Shown piece by piece: positions 18,634-26,918 of a DNA stretch of 64,000 nucleotides (the first letter of the stretch is position 1; each line of letters opens with the position of its first letter). The position numbers were made by a program, and so were the translations under genes. Below the pieces are notes generated by a model that saw only the letters and a list, made by a program, of their open reading frames with translations, did not search any database and had not been told where the DNA came from. The stretch is from Allobogoriella alba (GTDB lineage Bacteria > Actinomycetota > Actinomycetes > Actinomycetales > Actinomycetaceae), in the NCBI RefSeq assembly GCF_042665525.1, contig NZ_JBHTCQ010000001.1:1426001-1490000 (forward strand). Direction: 5' to 3'.

Positions 18634-19347
18634 TCAGGCCGTGGCCGTGTGGGCGGCGTAGGCGACGACGAGGCCGCCGATGATGGACAGGCCCAGGCCC
18701 CACTCGCGCAGCCACGCGGCCTCGAGGCGCTTCGCGAGCAGCAGGCACACGGCCATGACGGCGGCCGAGACCACGACGGTCAGCACGTGGATCCCGCTCT
18801 TGGGCAGCTCGGCCACCCCCAGCGCGGCGAACGCGGCGAGCAGCGCGGCCGAGGGCACGACCGCCATGAGGGCCGGGTTCACCCGCTGGAGCTTGGCGTT
18901 GCCTCGCTTGAGGAACGGGGTCAGCAGCAGCGTCGCGACCATCCACATGCCGCCCGAGGCGCCCATGGCGAAGAAGGCGACGGCGAAGACCTCGGGGGTC
19001 CAGGTCGGGCCGCCCAGCTGGGCGTCCATCGTCCCGGCGGCGAGGGTCGCCGAGGCCGACTCGGTCGCGGCGGAGCCGACGAGCCCGATGCGGACGAGGA
19101 CGGCCGGGGTGCCGAGGAGCGTCAGCAGCGCGATGGCGACGACGACCACGGCGAGCGACGGGCCGATCGCGGCGACGGCGCCGGACCGGACGGACTGTCG
19201 CAGGTCCTCGCGGGTGAAGCCGAGATCCGGTCCGGCGAGGCTCGCCGCACGGACGTAGATGACGGTCTGCAGGGCGATCACGGCGAACACCGCGATGGCG
19301 CAGATCCACAGGACGGGTGCGTTGGCGTACTCGGAGATGCTGCCCAC
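18634..19347 (-). CDS. DUF5058-family membrane protein
   Basis: 237 residues from GTG 19347, chosen because AGGAGG sits 6 nt upstream; a longer in-frame ATG has no such site. About six hydrophobic segments, with a conserved-looking polar stretch SAATESASATLAAG in the middle that could line a substrate path. The sequence resembles the uncharacterised DUF5058 membrane proteins. First gene of the operon with a second small membrane protein and two M20 hydrolases, which points to uptake of the hydrolases' substrate. Family assignment is from memory of its motifs. Confidence 0.7.
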   Translation of the reverse strand: MGSISEYANAPVLWICAIAVFAVIALQTVIYVRAASLAGPDLGFTREDLRQSVRSGAVAAIGPSLAVVVVAIALLTLLGTPAVLVRIGLVGSAATESASATLAAGTMDAQLGGPTWTPEVFAVAFFAMGASGGMWMVATLLLTPFLKRGNAKLQRVNPALMAVVPSAALLAAFAALGVAELPKSGIHVLTVVVSAAVMAVCLLLAKRLEAAWLREWGLGLSIIGGLVVAYAAHTATA

Positions 19348-19539
19348 GTTGGCCTCCTGGTGCTCCGTGGTCCGTCGGTTCCCCGGACAGTAGGCCGCGC
19401 GCGTTTCGACCACGTTTCGGACGGCCCTGTCCGGTCCGCCGACCGTACCGCGGCGCCTCGGCCCGGCCCGCCGTCACTATCCTCCCTGCTGATCGCGACG
19501 GCGCCCGCCGGCCGCGGTGACGTTGCCGGAGGAGAATCC

Positions 19540-20520
19540 ATGGCCCTGTTCGACCTCGCGCCCGCCGACCTCGAGACCTATCTGCCGGACATCGACGAGC
19601 CGGACGACTTCGACGCCTTCTGGGCGAAGACGCTCGAGGAGGCCCGGTCGGTCGACGTGGGGCTGGAGCTGGAGCCGGTCGAGACCGGGCTGGAGCTGGT
19701 CGAGTCCTACGACGTCACCTTCCGCGGCTTCGGCGGTCATCCCGTCAAGGGGTGGCTCACCCGGCCCGCGGTGCGGCCCGGGCCACTGCCCGCCGTCGTG
19801 CAGTACCTCGGGTACGGCGGTGGCCGCGGCCGGCCCGTCGAGCACCTCGCCTGGGCGACCGCGGGTTACGTCCACCTCCTCATGGACACCCGCGGCCAGG
19901 GGAGCCGGTGGGGGACCGGCGGTGACACCCCGGACCCCGTGGGCTCGGCCCCCTCGGTGCCGGGCTTCCTCACCCGCGGAATCCTCGACCCGGCGGAGCA
20001 CTACTACCGGCGGGTCTTCACCGATGGCGTCCGGGCGGTCGACGCCGTGCGCACCGTCGAGGGGGTGGACCCGCAGGACGTGACGGTCTGCGGCGCGAGC
20101 CAGGGCGGCGGCATCACGCTCGCCGTGGCCGGGCTCGTCCCGGGGCTGCGAGCCGCGATGCCGGACGTGCCGTTCCTGTGCCACTACCGACGTGCCACCG
20201 AGATCACCGACGCGATGCCGTACGCCGAGATCACCCAGTACCTGGCCGTGCACCGCGGCCGGGCGGAGGACGCCTTTCGCACGCTCTCCTACCTCGACGG
20301 CGTCAGCTTCGCCCGCCGCGCCGACGCACCGACCCTGTTCTCCGTGGCGCTCATGGACACCACGTGCCCGCCGTCGACCGTGTACGCCGCCTTCAACAAC
20401 TACGGCGCGCGTGCCGGGGACGTCGTCAAGGACATCGAGGTCTACCGGTACAACCAGCACGAGGGCGGACAGGCCGCACAGCTGACGCGTCAGATCGCGT
20501 GGCTGGCTGACATCCGCTGA
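19540..20520 (+). CDS. Acetylxylan esterase / cephalosporin-C deacetylase family (AXE1) hydrolase
   Basis: 326 residues, ATG 19540 after a GGAGGAGA site. Alpha/beta-hydrolase with the nucleophile in CGASQGGG, the aspartate in MDTTCPPST and the histidine in YNQHEGGQ; the YLGYGGGRG oxyanion loop and DTRGQGSRWG segment are diagnostic of the AXE1 family. No signal peptide, so it acts inside the cell, deacetylating imported xylo-oligosaccharides or other small acetyl esters. Divergent from the DUF5058/M20 operon with a 192-bp gap. Confidence 0.88.
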   Translation: MALFDLAPADLETYLPDIDEPDDFDAFWAKTLEEARSVDVGLELEPVETGLELVESYDVTFRGFGGHPVKGWLTRPAVRPGPLPAVVQYLGYGGGRGRPVEHLAWATAGYVHLLMDTRGQGSRWGTGGDTPDPVGSAPSVPGFLTRGILDPAEHYYRRVFTDGVRAVDAVRTVEGVDPQDVTVCGASQGGGITLAVAGLVPGLRAAMPDVPFLCHYRRATEITDAMPYAEITQYLAVHRGRAEDAFRTLSYLDGVSFARRADAPTLFSVALMDTTCPPSTVYAAFNNYGARAGDVVKDIEVYRYNQHEGGQAAQLTRQIAWLADIR

Positions 20521-20582
20521 CCCGGGTACCTATCTCCTGAGCACGGGCCACTCCGTGCGGGCATCTCCTGACGGCAATCCTC

Positions 20583-20620
20583 TTGACCGGTACAGAACCG
20601 CCGCGTACTGTACCGGTCAA
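20583..20620 (+). promoter_or_regulatory. Promoter with overlapping 13-bp inverted-repeat operator
   Basis: TTGACCGGTACAG (20583-20595) and CTGTACCGGTCAA (20608-20620) are a perfect inverted repeat with a 12-nt centre. The same stretch reads as a promoter: TTGACC at 20583-20588, a 17-nt spacer, and TACTGT at 20606-20611. A repressor on the arms would cover both boxes. It drives the 74-residue gene and the LacI-type gene, so autoregulation by that regulator is likely. Confidence 0.7.
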
Positions 20621-20636
20621 GAAGGAGGTGAGACCC

Positions 20637-20861
20637 ATGTTGGATGTCATGGGACCCGCGGACCTCGCGATCCGCGCCACGCGTGCCCAGGTCCTCAGTG
20701 CACGACCGAACGCGCCCGTCGTCCCGGACCCGGAGCCCCGGCACCGCATCCGGCGGTCCCGCGCCGCGCTGGCCGCCGCGCTGCACCACCTGGCCGAGCG
20801 CCTCGAGCCGAGCGGCGGCCGTCTGCTGACGGACACCCCGGGGGCCGCCGACCCGGGATGA
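20637..20861 (+). CDS. Small hypothetical protein (74 aa) translationally coupled to LacI regulator
   Basis: ATG 20637 follows a near-perfect Shine-Dalgarno AAGGAGGTGA, right after the operator/promoter. The product MLDVMGPADLAIRAT... is 74 residues, Arg/Ala rich, with no recognisable domain, membrane segment or signal. Its stop overlaps an ATG of the LacI-family gene (ATGA at 20858-20861). The strong ribosome site, tight promoter and overlap argue that it is translated; function unknown. Confidence 0.6.
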   Translation: MLDVMGPADLAIRATRAQVLSARPNAPVVPDPEPRHRIRRSRAALAAALHHLAERLEPSGGRLLTDTPGAADPG

Positions 20862-21943
20862 GCGATACTGGCCGGACCATGGCCAAGGTGACGCTCCAGT
20901 CGATCGCCGACAAGGTCGGGGTCTCGCGGATGACGGTCTCGAACGCCTTCTCCCGCCCCGACCAGCTCTCCGCCGCGATGCGCGAACGCATCCTGACCAC
21001 GGCCGCCGAGCTGGGGTACGTCGGCCCGGACCCCGCGGCGCGCGCCCTGGCCCGCGGTCGTACCGGCGCCGTCGGGCTGCTGTTCAACGGGCCGATCAGC
21101 GAGGCGTTCGAGGACCAGGTCGCGGCGGAGACGGTCGCCGCCGTGGGGGACGAGCTCGGCCGGCGCGGCCTGGCGCTGACGATCCTGCCGCCCCCGCCGG
21201 ACGAGACGTTCATTCCCGCCCGCGACGTCGTCATCGACGGCGCCCTCGTCTACGCGTGCGACCCGAGCTCGGCCGGGGTCGCGTGGCTGGCCCGGCGGCA
21301 GATCCCCCTGGTGGCGATGGACCAGGACTTCGGCGCGGACGTGCCCGCTGTCCGGATCGACGACCGCGGCGGGGCGCGGGCCGGCGCGCAGCACCTGCTC
21401 GACCTCGGGCATCGGCGCATCGGCATGCTCACGATCGACCCGGGGAGCGACACCGGCGACGGTCCCGCGGCCAACTATGTGAGCCGGGAACGCATCGCCG
21501 GCTGGCGGGAGCCGCTGGGCGCCGACCACGAGGTCGCGATCGCCTACGCGCCCTACAAGCGGCACGACGACGTCGTCGCGGCCGCCACGCGCCTGCTCAC
21601 CGAGCACGACGTCACGGCCGTGCTGTGCTTCTCCGACGCCTTCGCCCGCGCCCTCTACGCGGCGGCCGACGCCGTGGGGCGGGCCATCCCCGAGGACCTG
21701 TCCGTCGTCGGCTTCGACGACAACCCCCTTGGGCTCACGCTCGTACCGCCCTTGACGACCGTGCGGCAGGACGTCTCCGCCAAGGGCCGCCTGGCCGTCA
21801 CGGCGTTGGCCGATCTGCTCCAGGGCAGGTCCGTGACCACCCAGGTGCTGCCCACCGAGCTGGTCGTGCGGGACAGCACCGCGCCTCCGTCAGGTGCGCG
21901 CGTCAACCCATCCGCTCGGCGAGGTAGTCCACGCACGCGGTGA
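20858..21943 (+). CDS. LacI-family transcriptional regulator
   Basis: About 361 residues from the ATG that overlaps the 74-residue gene, or 354 from ATG 20879 (MAKVTLQSIADKVGV), the more typical LacI start. The N terminus is a LacI helix-turn-helix (LQSIADKVGVSRMTVSNAFS) with the hinge ILTTAAELGYVGPDPAARALARGRT in sequence; a periplasmic-binding-protein-like sugar-sensing domain follows, ending with SVVGFDDNPLG and the LTTVRQD motif. It probably binds the inverted repeat at 20583-20620 and represses its own operon until an unknown ligand is present. The 3' end overlaps the convergent serC by about 40 bp. Confidence 0.85.
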   Translation: MSDTGRTMAKVTLQSIADKVGVSRMTVSNAFSRPDQLSAAMRERILTTAAELGYVGPDPAARALARGRTGAVGLLFNGPISEAFEDQVAAETVAAVGDELGRRGLALTILPPPPDETFIPARDVVIDGALVYACDPSSAGVAWLARRQIPLVAMDQDFGADVPAVRIDDRGGARAGAQHLLDLGHRRIGMLTIDPGSDTGDGPAANYVSRERIAGWREPLGADHEVAIAYAPYKRHDDVVAAATRLLTEHDVTAVLCFSDAFARALYAAADAVGRAIPEDLSVVGFDDNPLGLTLVPPLTTVRQDVSAKGRLAVTALADLLQGRSVTTQVLPTELVVRDSTAPPSGARVNPSARRGSPRTR

Positions 21944-23015
21944 GCGCCCGGACGTCCTCCGGCGCCACCGCCGGGTACATCCCCACGCGGAGCTGGTTCC
22001 GGCCGAGCTTCCGGTACGGCTCGGTGTCGACCACGCCGTTCGCGCGCAGCTGCGCCGCGAGCGCCGCGGCGTCCACCTCTTCGGCGATGTCCACCGTGCC
22101 GACCACGGGGGAGCGGTGCGCGGCGTCGCCGACGAACGGCGCCGCGACGTCGCTCGCCTCGGCCCAGCCGTAGAGGATCTCCGCCGAGGTGACACATCGA
22201 CCGGCCGACCACGTGAGCCCGCCGTGCTCGTTCAGCCAGTCGAGCTGCTCCGCGAGCATCACCAGCGTCGCGATCGCGGGCGTGTTGAGGGTCTGGTCCT
22301 TCCGGGAGTTCTCCACGGCGAGACCCAGGTGGAGGAAGTCGGGGACCCAGCGGGCACTCGTCAGCTCCTCGACCCGCTCCACGGCCGCCGGGGACAGCAC
22401 GGCGAGCCAGAGGCCGCCGTCGGAGGCAAAGACCTTCTGCGGCGCGAAGTAGTAGGCATCCGTGTGGGTGAGGTCCACCTCGTACGCGCCCGCGACGGAG
22501 GTGGCATCCACGAGCGTCAGCGCGTCGCCGGTCCCGAAGCGCGCCACCGGGGAGATCACGCCGGTGGAGGTCTCGTTGTGCGGGTAGGCGTAGGCGTCCA
22601 CCTCGTCGGCGGTCTCGCACACGGCGAGCTCGCCGGGCGGGGCGGTGCGTACGTCCGAGCCGGCCAGGAACGGTGCCCGGTCGGTGGTCGCGGCGAACTT
22701 GGCGCCGAACTCGCCGAAGGCGGCGTGCTGGGCGCGCTCGCGCACCAGGCAGAACGCGGCCGCGTCCCAGAACGCCGTCGTCCCGCCGTTGCCGAGCACC
22801 ACCTCGTAGCCGTCGGGCAGCCCCAGCAGGTCCGTCACCCCTTCACGCACACGCCGCACGAGGCTCCGCACGGGGGGCTGGCGGTGCGAGGTGCCCAGCA
22901 CCGTCCGCCCGAGGGCGGCGACCATGTCCGCCTGCTCCGCCCGGACCTTAGACGGCCCGGACCCGAAACGGCCGTCGGCGGGCAACAGGTCCGTCGGGAT
23001 GGCGATCGTCTCCAT
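21903..23015 (-). CDS. serC: Phosphoserine aminotransferase
   Basis: 370 residues from ATG 23015 (METIAIPTDLLPADGRFGSGPSKVR). The GSGPSKVR opening, GTSHRQ, NGGTTAFWDA, the PLP lysine in APQKVFASDGG, and the C-terminal GRNQLRVGMYPAVAPEDV are the signature of the actinobacterial SerC group. It converts 3-phosphohydroxypyruvate and glutamate to O-phosphoserine in serine biosynthesis and can serve in pyridoxine synthesis. Cytoplasmic, stand-alone gene, convergent with the LacI gene. Confidence 0.92.
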   Translation of the reverse strand: METIAIPTDLLPADGRFGSGPSKVRAEQADMVAALGRTVLGTSHRQPPVRSLVRRVREGVTDLLGLPDGYEVVLGNGGTTAFWDAAAFCLVRERAQHAAFGEFGAKFAATTDRAPFLAGSDVRTAPPGELAVCETADEVDAYAYPHNETSTGVISPVARFGTGDALTLVDATSVAGAYEVDLTHTDAYYFAPQKVFASDGGLWLAVLSPAAVERVEELTSARWVPDFLHLGLAVENSRKDQTLNTPAIATLVMLAEQLDWLNEHGGLTWSAGRCVTSAEILYGWAEASDVAAPFVGDAAHRSPVVGTVDIAEEVDAAALAAQLRANGVVDTEPYRKLGRNQLRVGMYPAVAPEDVRALTACVDYLAERMG

Positions 23016-23136
23016 GGACGCCGATCCTCCCACCGGGCCGGCGGGAGCCGGCAGACGTCTCACAGCCACGTGCACAGCGCGGCGCCGGCATGGCACCCTC
23101 GGGCGAGATGAGCCGCCATCGAGGAAGCCCGGGTCG

Positions 23137-25002
23137 ATGAGGAGACCGAGCAGGCGTGGCCGCCGGATGCGTGCGGTCGCGGCCTCGGCGACCGGCGCCC
23201 TCCTCGTCGTGGGACTCCTTGCCTACGACTCGGGAGACATCTCGCCGCCCGAGCCGGAGCCGGCCGCGCCGATCGAGGCCGGCTCGGGGGACGTCAGCGC
23301 TTTCCCGATGCCCGGCACGAGGACGATCTCGACGCAGGCCGAGCTCAGCTTCCGCGGGGCCACCGACCTCGGCGAGGTCACCGTCGTCGGGTCGTCGTCC
23401 GGTGAGCACACCGGCCGGCTGCTGGCTCACAGCGACGGCGCCGGCACCTCGTGGGTGCCCGACGAGCAGTTCGACGTCGGCGAGGAGGTCACGGTGCGCA
23501 CCGACCTGGACGTGCGTGGCGCCGACGACGGCGACTACACCCTCACCGTCGCCGAACCCGGCCGGCGACCGGAGCTCGAGGAGCCACCGGTCACCCGGGC
23601 CGTGACGAACGCCGAGGAGGGCGAGGTCCCCGCCGAGCTGGTGCGGCACTTCCGCTCCGAGCCCGACCTGCAGCCGCCGCTCGTCGAGGTCTCCGGACCG
23701 GAGGCCGGCACCACCACGCCGCCGGCCGGCGGGGCGGACGCCTCGCCCGGCCTGACCGCGATCGGCGTGAAGGGGGGCTTCGGGCAGAAGGGCCCGATGC
23801 TCGTCGATGACGCGGGCGAGCCGGTCTGGTTCCACCCGGTCGACGGCACGGACGCTCGGGACGTGCAGGTCCAGACCCTCCACGGCGAGCCGGTCCTCAC
23901 CTGGTGGGAAGGGCGCCAGCCCATCGGCTACGGGTACGGGCACGGCGTGGTCGTGGACCAGACCTACACCGAGATCGCTCGCTTCGACATGGCGAGCGGA
24001 TACGACGCCGACTCCCACGAGATCCTGCTCACCGACTCCGGCACCGCCCTGATGCTCGCGTACGAGCCCGTGCGGATGGACACCTCGCACATCGGGGGAT
24101 GGGCGCGCGGGGAGGTGGTCGACAACGTGATCCAGGAGATCGATCTGGAGACCGGGGCGCTCCTCTTCGAGTGGCACAGCGTGGGGCAGGTCGCGCTCGA
24201 GGAGTCCTACCTCGACGAGAGCTACCTCGACGTCGGCGACGAGCCGTACGACTACTTCCACCTCAACTCCATCGACGTCGACGACGACGGCGACCTGCTC
24301 CTCTCGGCACGGCACGCCTGCGCCGCCTACAAGATCGACCGGGAGACCGGCTCTCTGCAGTGGCGCCTGGGCGGCACGGACTCGGACTTCACCATGGGCG
24401 AGGGCACCACCTTCCTCAAGCAGCACGACGTGCGCCGCACCGAGGACGGCACCATTACCCTGTTCGACAACGGCGGCACCTGCGGCGAGACGACCCGGGA
24501 GAGGAGCCGCGGGATCGCGTTGCGGCTCGACGAGGCGGCGATGACCGCGGAGCTGGCCCGCGAGGTCGAGCACCCGGACGGGCTGTGGTCGGAGAGCCAG
24601 GCCAACTACCGCGAGCTTCCCGGCGTGGGGTCCCACCTCGGCTGGGGCAGCCTGCCGCGCTGGTCCCTCCTCGACCCCGACGGTGAGCTGCTGCTCGACG
24701 CGCGCATGCCCGAGGATCTCATCGTCACCTCGTACCGGGCGCAGCGGGTGGAGTGGACCGGTCGGCCGACGACCGACCCGGCCGCCGTCTTGGCAGGCGA
24801 CGCCGTGCACGTCTCGTGGAACGGCGCCACCGACGTCGCGGCCTGGCGCGTCGTCACGTCCGCCGGCGCGGAGGTCGCCAGCGCCCCGCGGGACGGGTTC
24901 GAGACGGCGGTCGCGGTCGGTTCCGACGTCTCGCCCGCCGGCCTCACGGTCGAGGCGCTCGACGCGGCCGGCGAGGTGGTCGGCGCGGCACCCGTGCGGT
25001 GA
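23137..25002 (+). CDS. Arylsulfotransferase (ASST)-family secreted or membrane-anchored protein
   Basis: 621 residues. A basic start (MRRPSRRGRRMR) and hydrophobic segment (GALLVVGLLAY) form a signal peptide or anchor. After a Pro/Glu-rich linker comes the ASST beta-propeller: DSHEILLTDSGTALML, YDYFHLNSIDVDDDGDLLLS, the ARHACAAYKID strand, LQWRLGGTDSDF, KQHDVRRTEDGTITLFDNG. The FHLNS...SARH and QHD segments hold the histidines and arginines expected in the active site, which transfers sulfate from an aryl ester through a sulfo-histidine. The last 100 residues resemble a fibronectin-type domain. Substrates unknown; extracytoplasmic. Confidence 0.8.
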   Translation: MRRPSRRGRRMRAVAASATGALLVVGLLAYDSGDISPPEPEPAAPIEAGSGDVSAFPMPGTRTISTQAELSFRGATDLGEVTVVGSSSGEHTGRLLAHSDGAGTSWVPDEQFDVGEEVTVRTDLDVRGADDGDYTLTVAEPGRRPELEEPPVTRAVTNAEEGEVPAELVRHFRSEPDLQPPLVEVSGPEAGTTTPPAGGADASPGLTAIGVKGGFGQKGPMLVDDAGEPVWFHPVDGTDARDVQVQTLHGEPVLTWWEGRQPIGYGYGHGVVVDQTYTEIARFDMASGYDADSHEILLTDSGTALMLAYEPVRMDTSHIGGWARGEVVDNVIQEIDLETGALLFEWHSVGQVALEESYLDESYLDVGDEPYDYFHLNSIDVDDDGDLLLSARHACAAYKIDRETGSLQWRLGGTDSDFTMGEGTTFLKQHDVRRTEDGTITLFDNGGTCGETTRERSRGIALRLDEAAMTAELAREVEHPDGLWSESQANYRELPGVGSHLGWGSLPRWSLLDPDGELLLDARMPEDLIVTSYRAQRVEWTGRPTTDPAAVLAGDAVHVSWNGATDVAAWRVVTSAGAEVASAPRDGFETAVAVGSDVSPAGLTVEALDAAGEVVGAAPVR

Positions 25003-25007
25003 TCCGG

Positions 25008-25040
25008 TGGCAGGTTCCTGCCATGGCAGCGACGTGCCAT
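25008..25040. repeat. Palindromic intergenic element, copy 1
   Basis: The 16-bp palindrome TGGCAGGTTCCTGCCA (25008-25023) begins 6 nt after the arylsulfotransferase stop and runs into a second small inverted repeat ATGGCA/TGCCAT (25023-25040). The same composite occurs at 37970-38007, also just after a stop codon. Could be a terminator variant, a protein-binding site or a small dispersed repeat. Confidence 0.6.
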
Positions 25041-25135
25041 CGAGCGCGGTTCCGGCCGGACCTCGTCGAGTTCTACGCTGGTTCGGCACACCTCAGAACT
25101 GCGATCGGGCCGACGCGCACCGGCCCTGTCGCACC

Positions 25136-25170
25136 ACTTCGGCCCGGCGACCAGGGAGCCGGGCCGAAGT
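25136..25170 (+). terminator. Strong hairpin upstream of deoC
   Basis: ACTTCGGCCCGG (25136-25147) and CCGGGCCGAAGT (25159-25170) form a 12-bp stem with an 11-nt loop, followed by TGTGT. Lies 134 nt after the arylsulfotransferase gene and 36 nt before deoC. Likely terminator of the former; a leader structure for deoC is the alternative. Confidence 0.6.
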
Positions 25171-25205
25171 TGTGTCCGGGCGCCCGCTCCGAAAGGCTGA
25201 GCACC

Positions 25206-25907
25206 ATGACTTCACCGGACCTCATGGAGGCTGCCGCCCGGCGGCTCGGCACGATCGATGCCGGCTCTGTCGCAGCGATCGTGGACCACACGCTGCTCAA
25301 GCCGGAGGCCACCGGCGACCAGGTCGCCGACCTCGTGGCGGAGGCGCGCCGGCTCGGGGCCTACTCGGTGTGCGTCTCCCCGTCGATGCTGCCGCTCGCC
25401 GACATCCGTGACGTCAAGGTCGCCACCGTGTGCGGCTTCCCCTCGGGAGCGCACCACCGCGAGGTCAAGGCCGCCGAGGCCGCCCGGTGCGTGGCCGACG
25501 GCGTCGACGAGATCGACATGGTCCTCAACCTGGCGCTGGCCACCACGGGGCAGTACGACGAGGTCCGCGCCGAGATCGCGGCGGTCCGTGAGGCCGCGAC
25601 CGCACCGGTGGTCCTCAAGGTCATCATCGAGTCCGCCGCGCTGACGGACGAGCAGATCGTCGAGGTGTGCCGCGCCGCGGAAGCCGCCGGCGCGGACTTC
25701 GTCAAGACCTCCACGGGTTTCCATCCGGCCGGTGGCGCCAGCGTCCACGCGGTCGAGCTCATGGACCGCACCGTCGGCGGCCGGCTGGGGATCAAGGCGT
25801 CCGGTGGCATCCGCACCACCGAGGCCGCCCTGCAGATGATCGCCGCCGGCGCTACCCGGCTCGGGCTGTCCGGGACGGCCACCGTCGTCGAGGGGCTGCC
25901 GTCCTGA
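25206..25907 (+). CDS. deoC: Deoxyribose-phosphate aldolase
   Basis: 233 residues. The TIM-barrel motifs of DeoC are all present: VDHTLLKPEAT, TVCGFPSGAH, DEIDMVLN, the lysine of LKVIIES, the Schiff-base lysine of DFVKTSTGF, and GIKASGGIRT. It splits 2-deoxyribose-5-phosphate to glyceraldehyde-3-phosphate and acetaldehyde in nucleoside catabolism. ATG 25206 follows a GAAAGG site. No other deo genes are adjacent. Confidence 0.94.
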   Translation: MTSPDLMEAAARRLGTIDAGSVAAIVDHTLLKPEATGDQVADLVAEARRLGAYSVCVSPSMLPLADIRDVKVATVCGFPSGAHHREVKAAEAARCVADGVDEIDMVLNLALATTGQYDEVRAEIAAVREAATAPVVLKVIIESAALTDEQIVEVCRAAEAAGADFVKTSTGFHPAGGASVHAVELMDRTVGGRLGIKASGGIRTTEAALQMIAAGATRLGLSGTATVVEGLPS

Positions 25908-25908
25908 G

Positions 25909-26880
25909 TCAGTTCCGGCCCGCGTGCACCTCGAGCACGTGTGCCGACCAGCCGGCCGTTCGCCCGCAGAGGTAGAAGGCGCACATCAGCCGGGGCGGCA
26001 CGCCGATGTGGTCGAGGAGCACGGCGCCCCAGAACACCGTGCTGGGGACGGCCCGGTCGGGCGGGACCCCGCGTCCCCGGAGGGCCTCGGTGCCCGCGGC
26101 GGCGACGGCGTCCGCGGCCTGCAGGCGTCGCGCGCCCGCCGTCACGCACGCCTCACGGACCGCACGTGCGCGCACCCCGGAGGGCGAGCCGTCGCCGAAG
26201 CCGGGCAACGAGCCGTGCGCGTCCAGGTGCTCGGCGACAGCCGTCGGTGCCGCCCCGGTGCGTTCCGCCTGCTCGACCAGCGCGAGGCAGCGGGCGACTG
26301 CGCCGCCCAGGAACGGGCTGCCCGCCACCGCCACCGCGGCGGCCAGGCACGAGGCGACGTCGGAGCCCACCTCGGCGGCCAGCCGCGCCGTCCGGGTCGA
26401 AGGGGACAGCCCGTTCTCCGCCACCGCGAGCCAGAACGCGTCGAGCGCCCGCACGGCGGCGGGGTCCGCCTCGCCGCGCCACCGGACGAGGAACCGTTCG
26501 GTCACCGTCTCGACGAGGTCGACCTCGCGCTGCGGCACGGCCGGCACGTCCTCCCCGCGCGCCGACTGCGCCACGAAGCTCAGCGTCATCGCCGAGGCCC
26601 GGGCGAGGTTGTCCCGGGCCTGCGGCACCGAGATCTCGCCGAGCGGGCGGTAGGACCAGGCGGGCGTGAGCTGCGCCAGGGCGGAGAGCACGTCGGCACG
26701 GGTGTCGCCGGTGCGTACGGGCAGCCGATAGGGCTCGGCGGGCGGAAGCCCTCGGGCGCTGCCGACCAGCAGTCCCCAGAGACGGTCGAACGGCGTCCCC
26801 AGCACCTCGGAGAGGCGCACGCCGCGGTATCTCGGTTCGTCGTCGTCGTCGACCACGAAGATCGGAGGTGTGGCGCCCAT
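25909..26880 (-). CDS. Citrate-synthase-fold protein lacking the catalytic residues
   Basis: 323 residues, start MGATPPIFVVDDDDEPRYRGVRLSEVLG. The C-terminal two-thirds follow citrate synthase: LSPSTRTARLAAEVGSDV matches the HELNASTFAAR region, SPFLGGAVA the GPLHGGAN loop, GFGDGSPSGVRA the GFGHRVYK loop, and VFWGAVLLDHIGVPP...RTAGWSAHVLE the NVDFYS...ARTVGWLAH end. Each catalytic residue is replaced: His to Leu in the first loop, His to Asp in the second, Asp to Val in the last. The protein is also shorter than a normal enzyme (about 370-430). It is therefore unlikely to make citrate and may bind acyl-CoA or act as a regulator. Ends back to back with deoC. Confidence 0.75.
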   Translation of the reverse strand: MGATPPIFVVDDDDEPRYRGVRLSEVLGTPFDRLWGLLVGSARGLPPAEPYRLPVRTGDTRADVLSALAQLTPAWSYRPLGEISVPQARDNLARASAMTLSFVAQSARGEDVPAVPQREVDLVETVTERFLVRWRGEADPAAVRALDAFWLAVAENGLSPSTRTARLAAEVGSDVASCLAAAVAVAGSPFLGGAVARCLALVEQAERTGAAPTAVAEHLDAHGSLPGFGDGSPSGVRARAVREACVTAGARRLQAADAVAAAGTEALRGRGVPPDRAVPSTVFWGAVLLDHIGVPPRLMCAFYLCGRTAGWSAHVLEVHAGRN

Positions 26881-26918
26881 CACGCCGCAGCGTATGGGGG
26901 AGGTGGCCGGAGGGGAAA

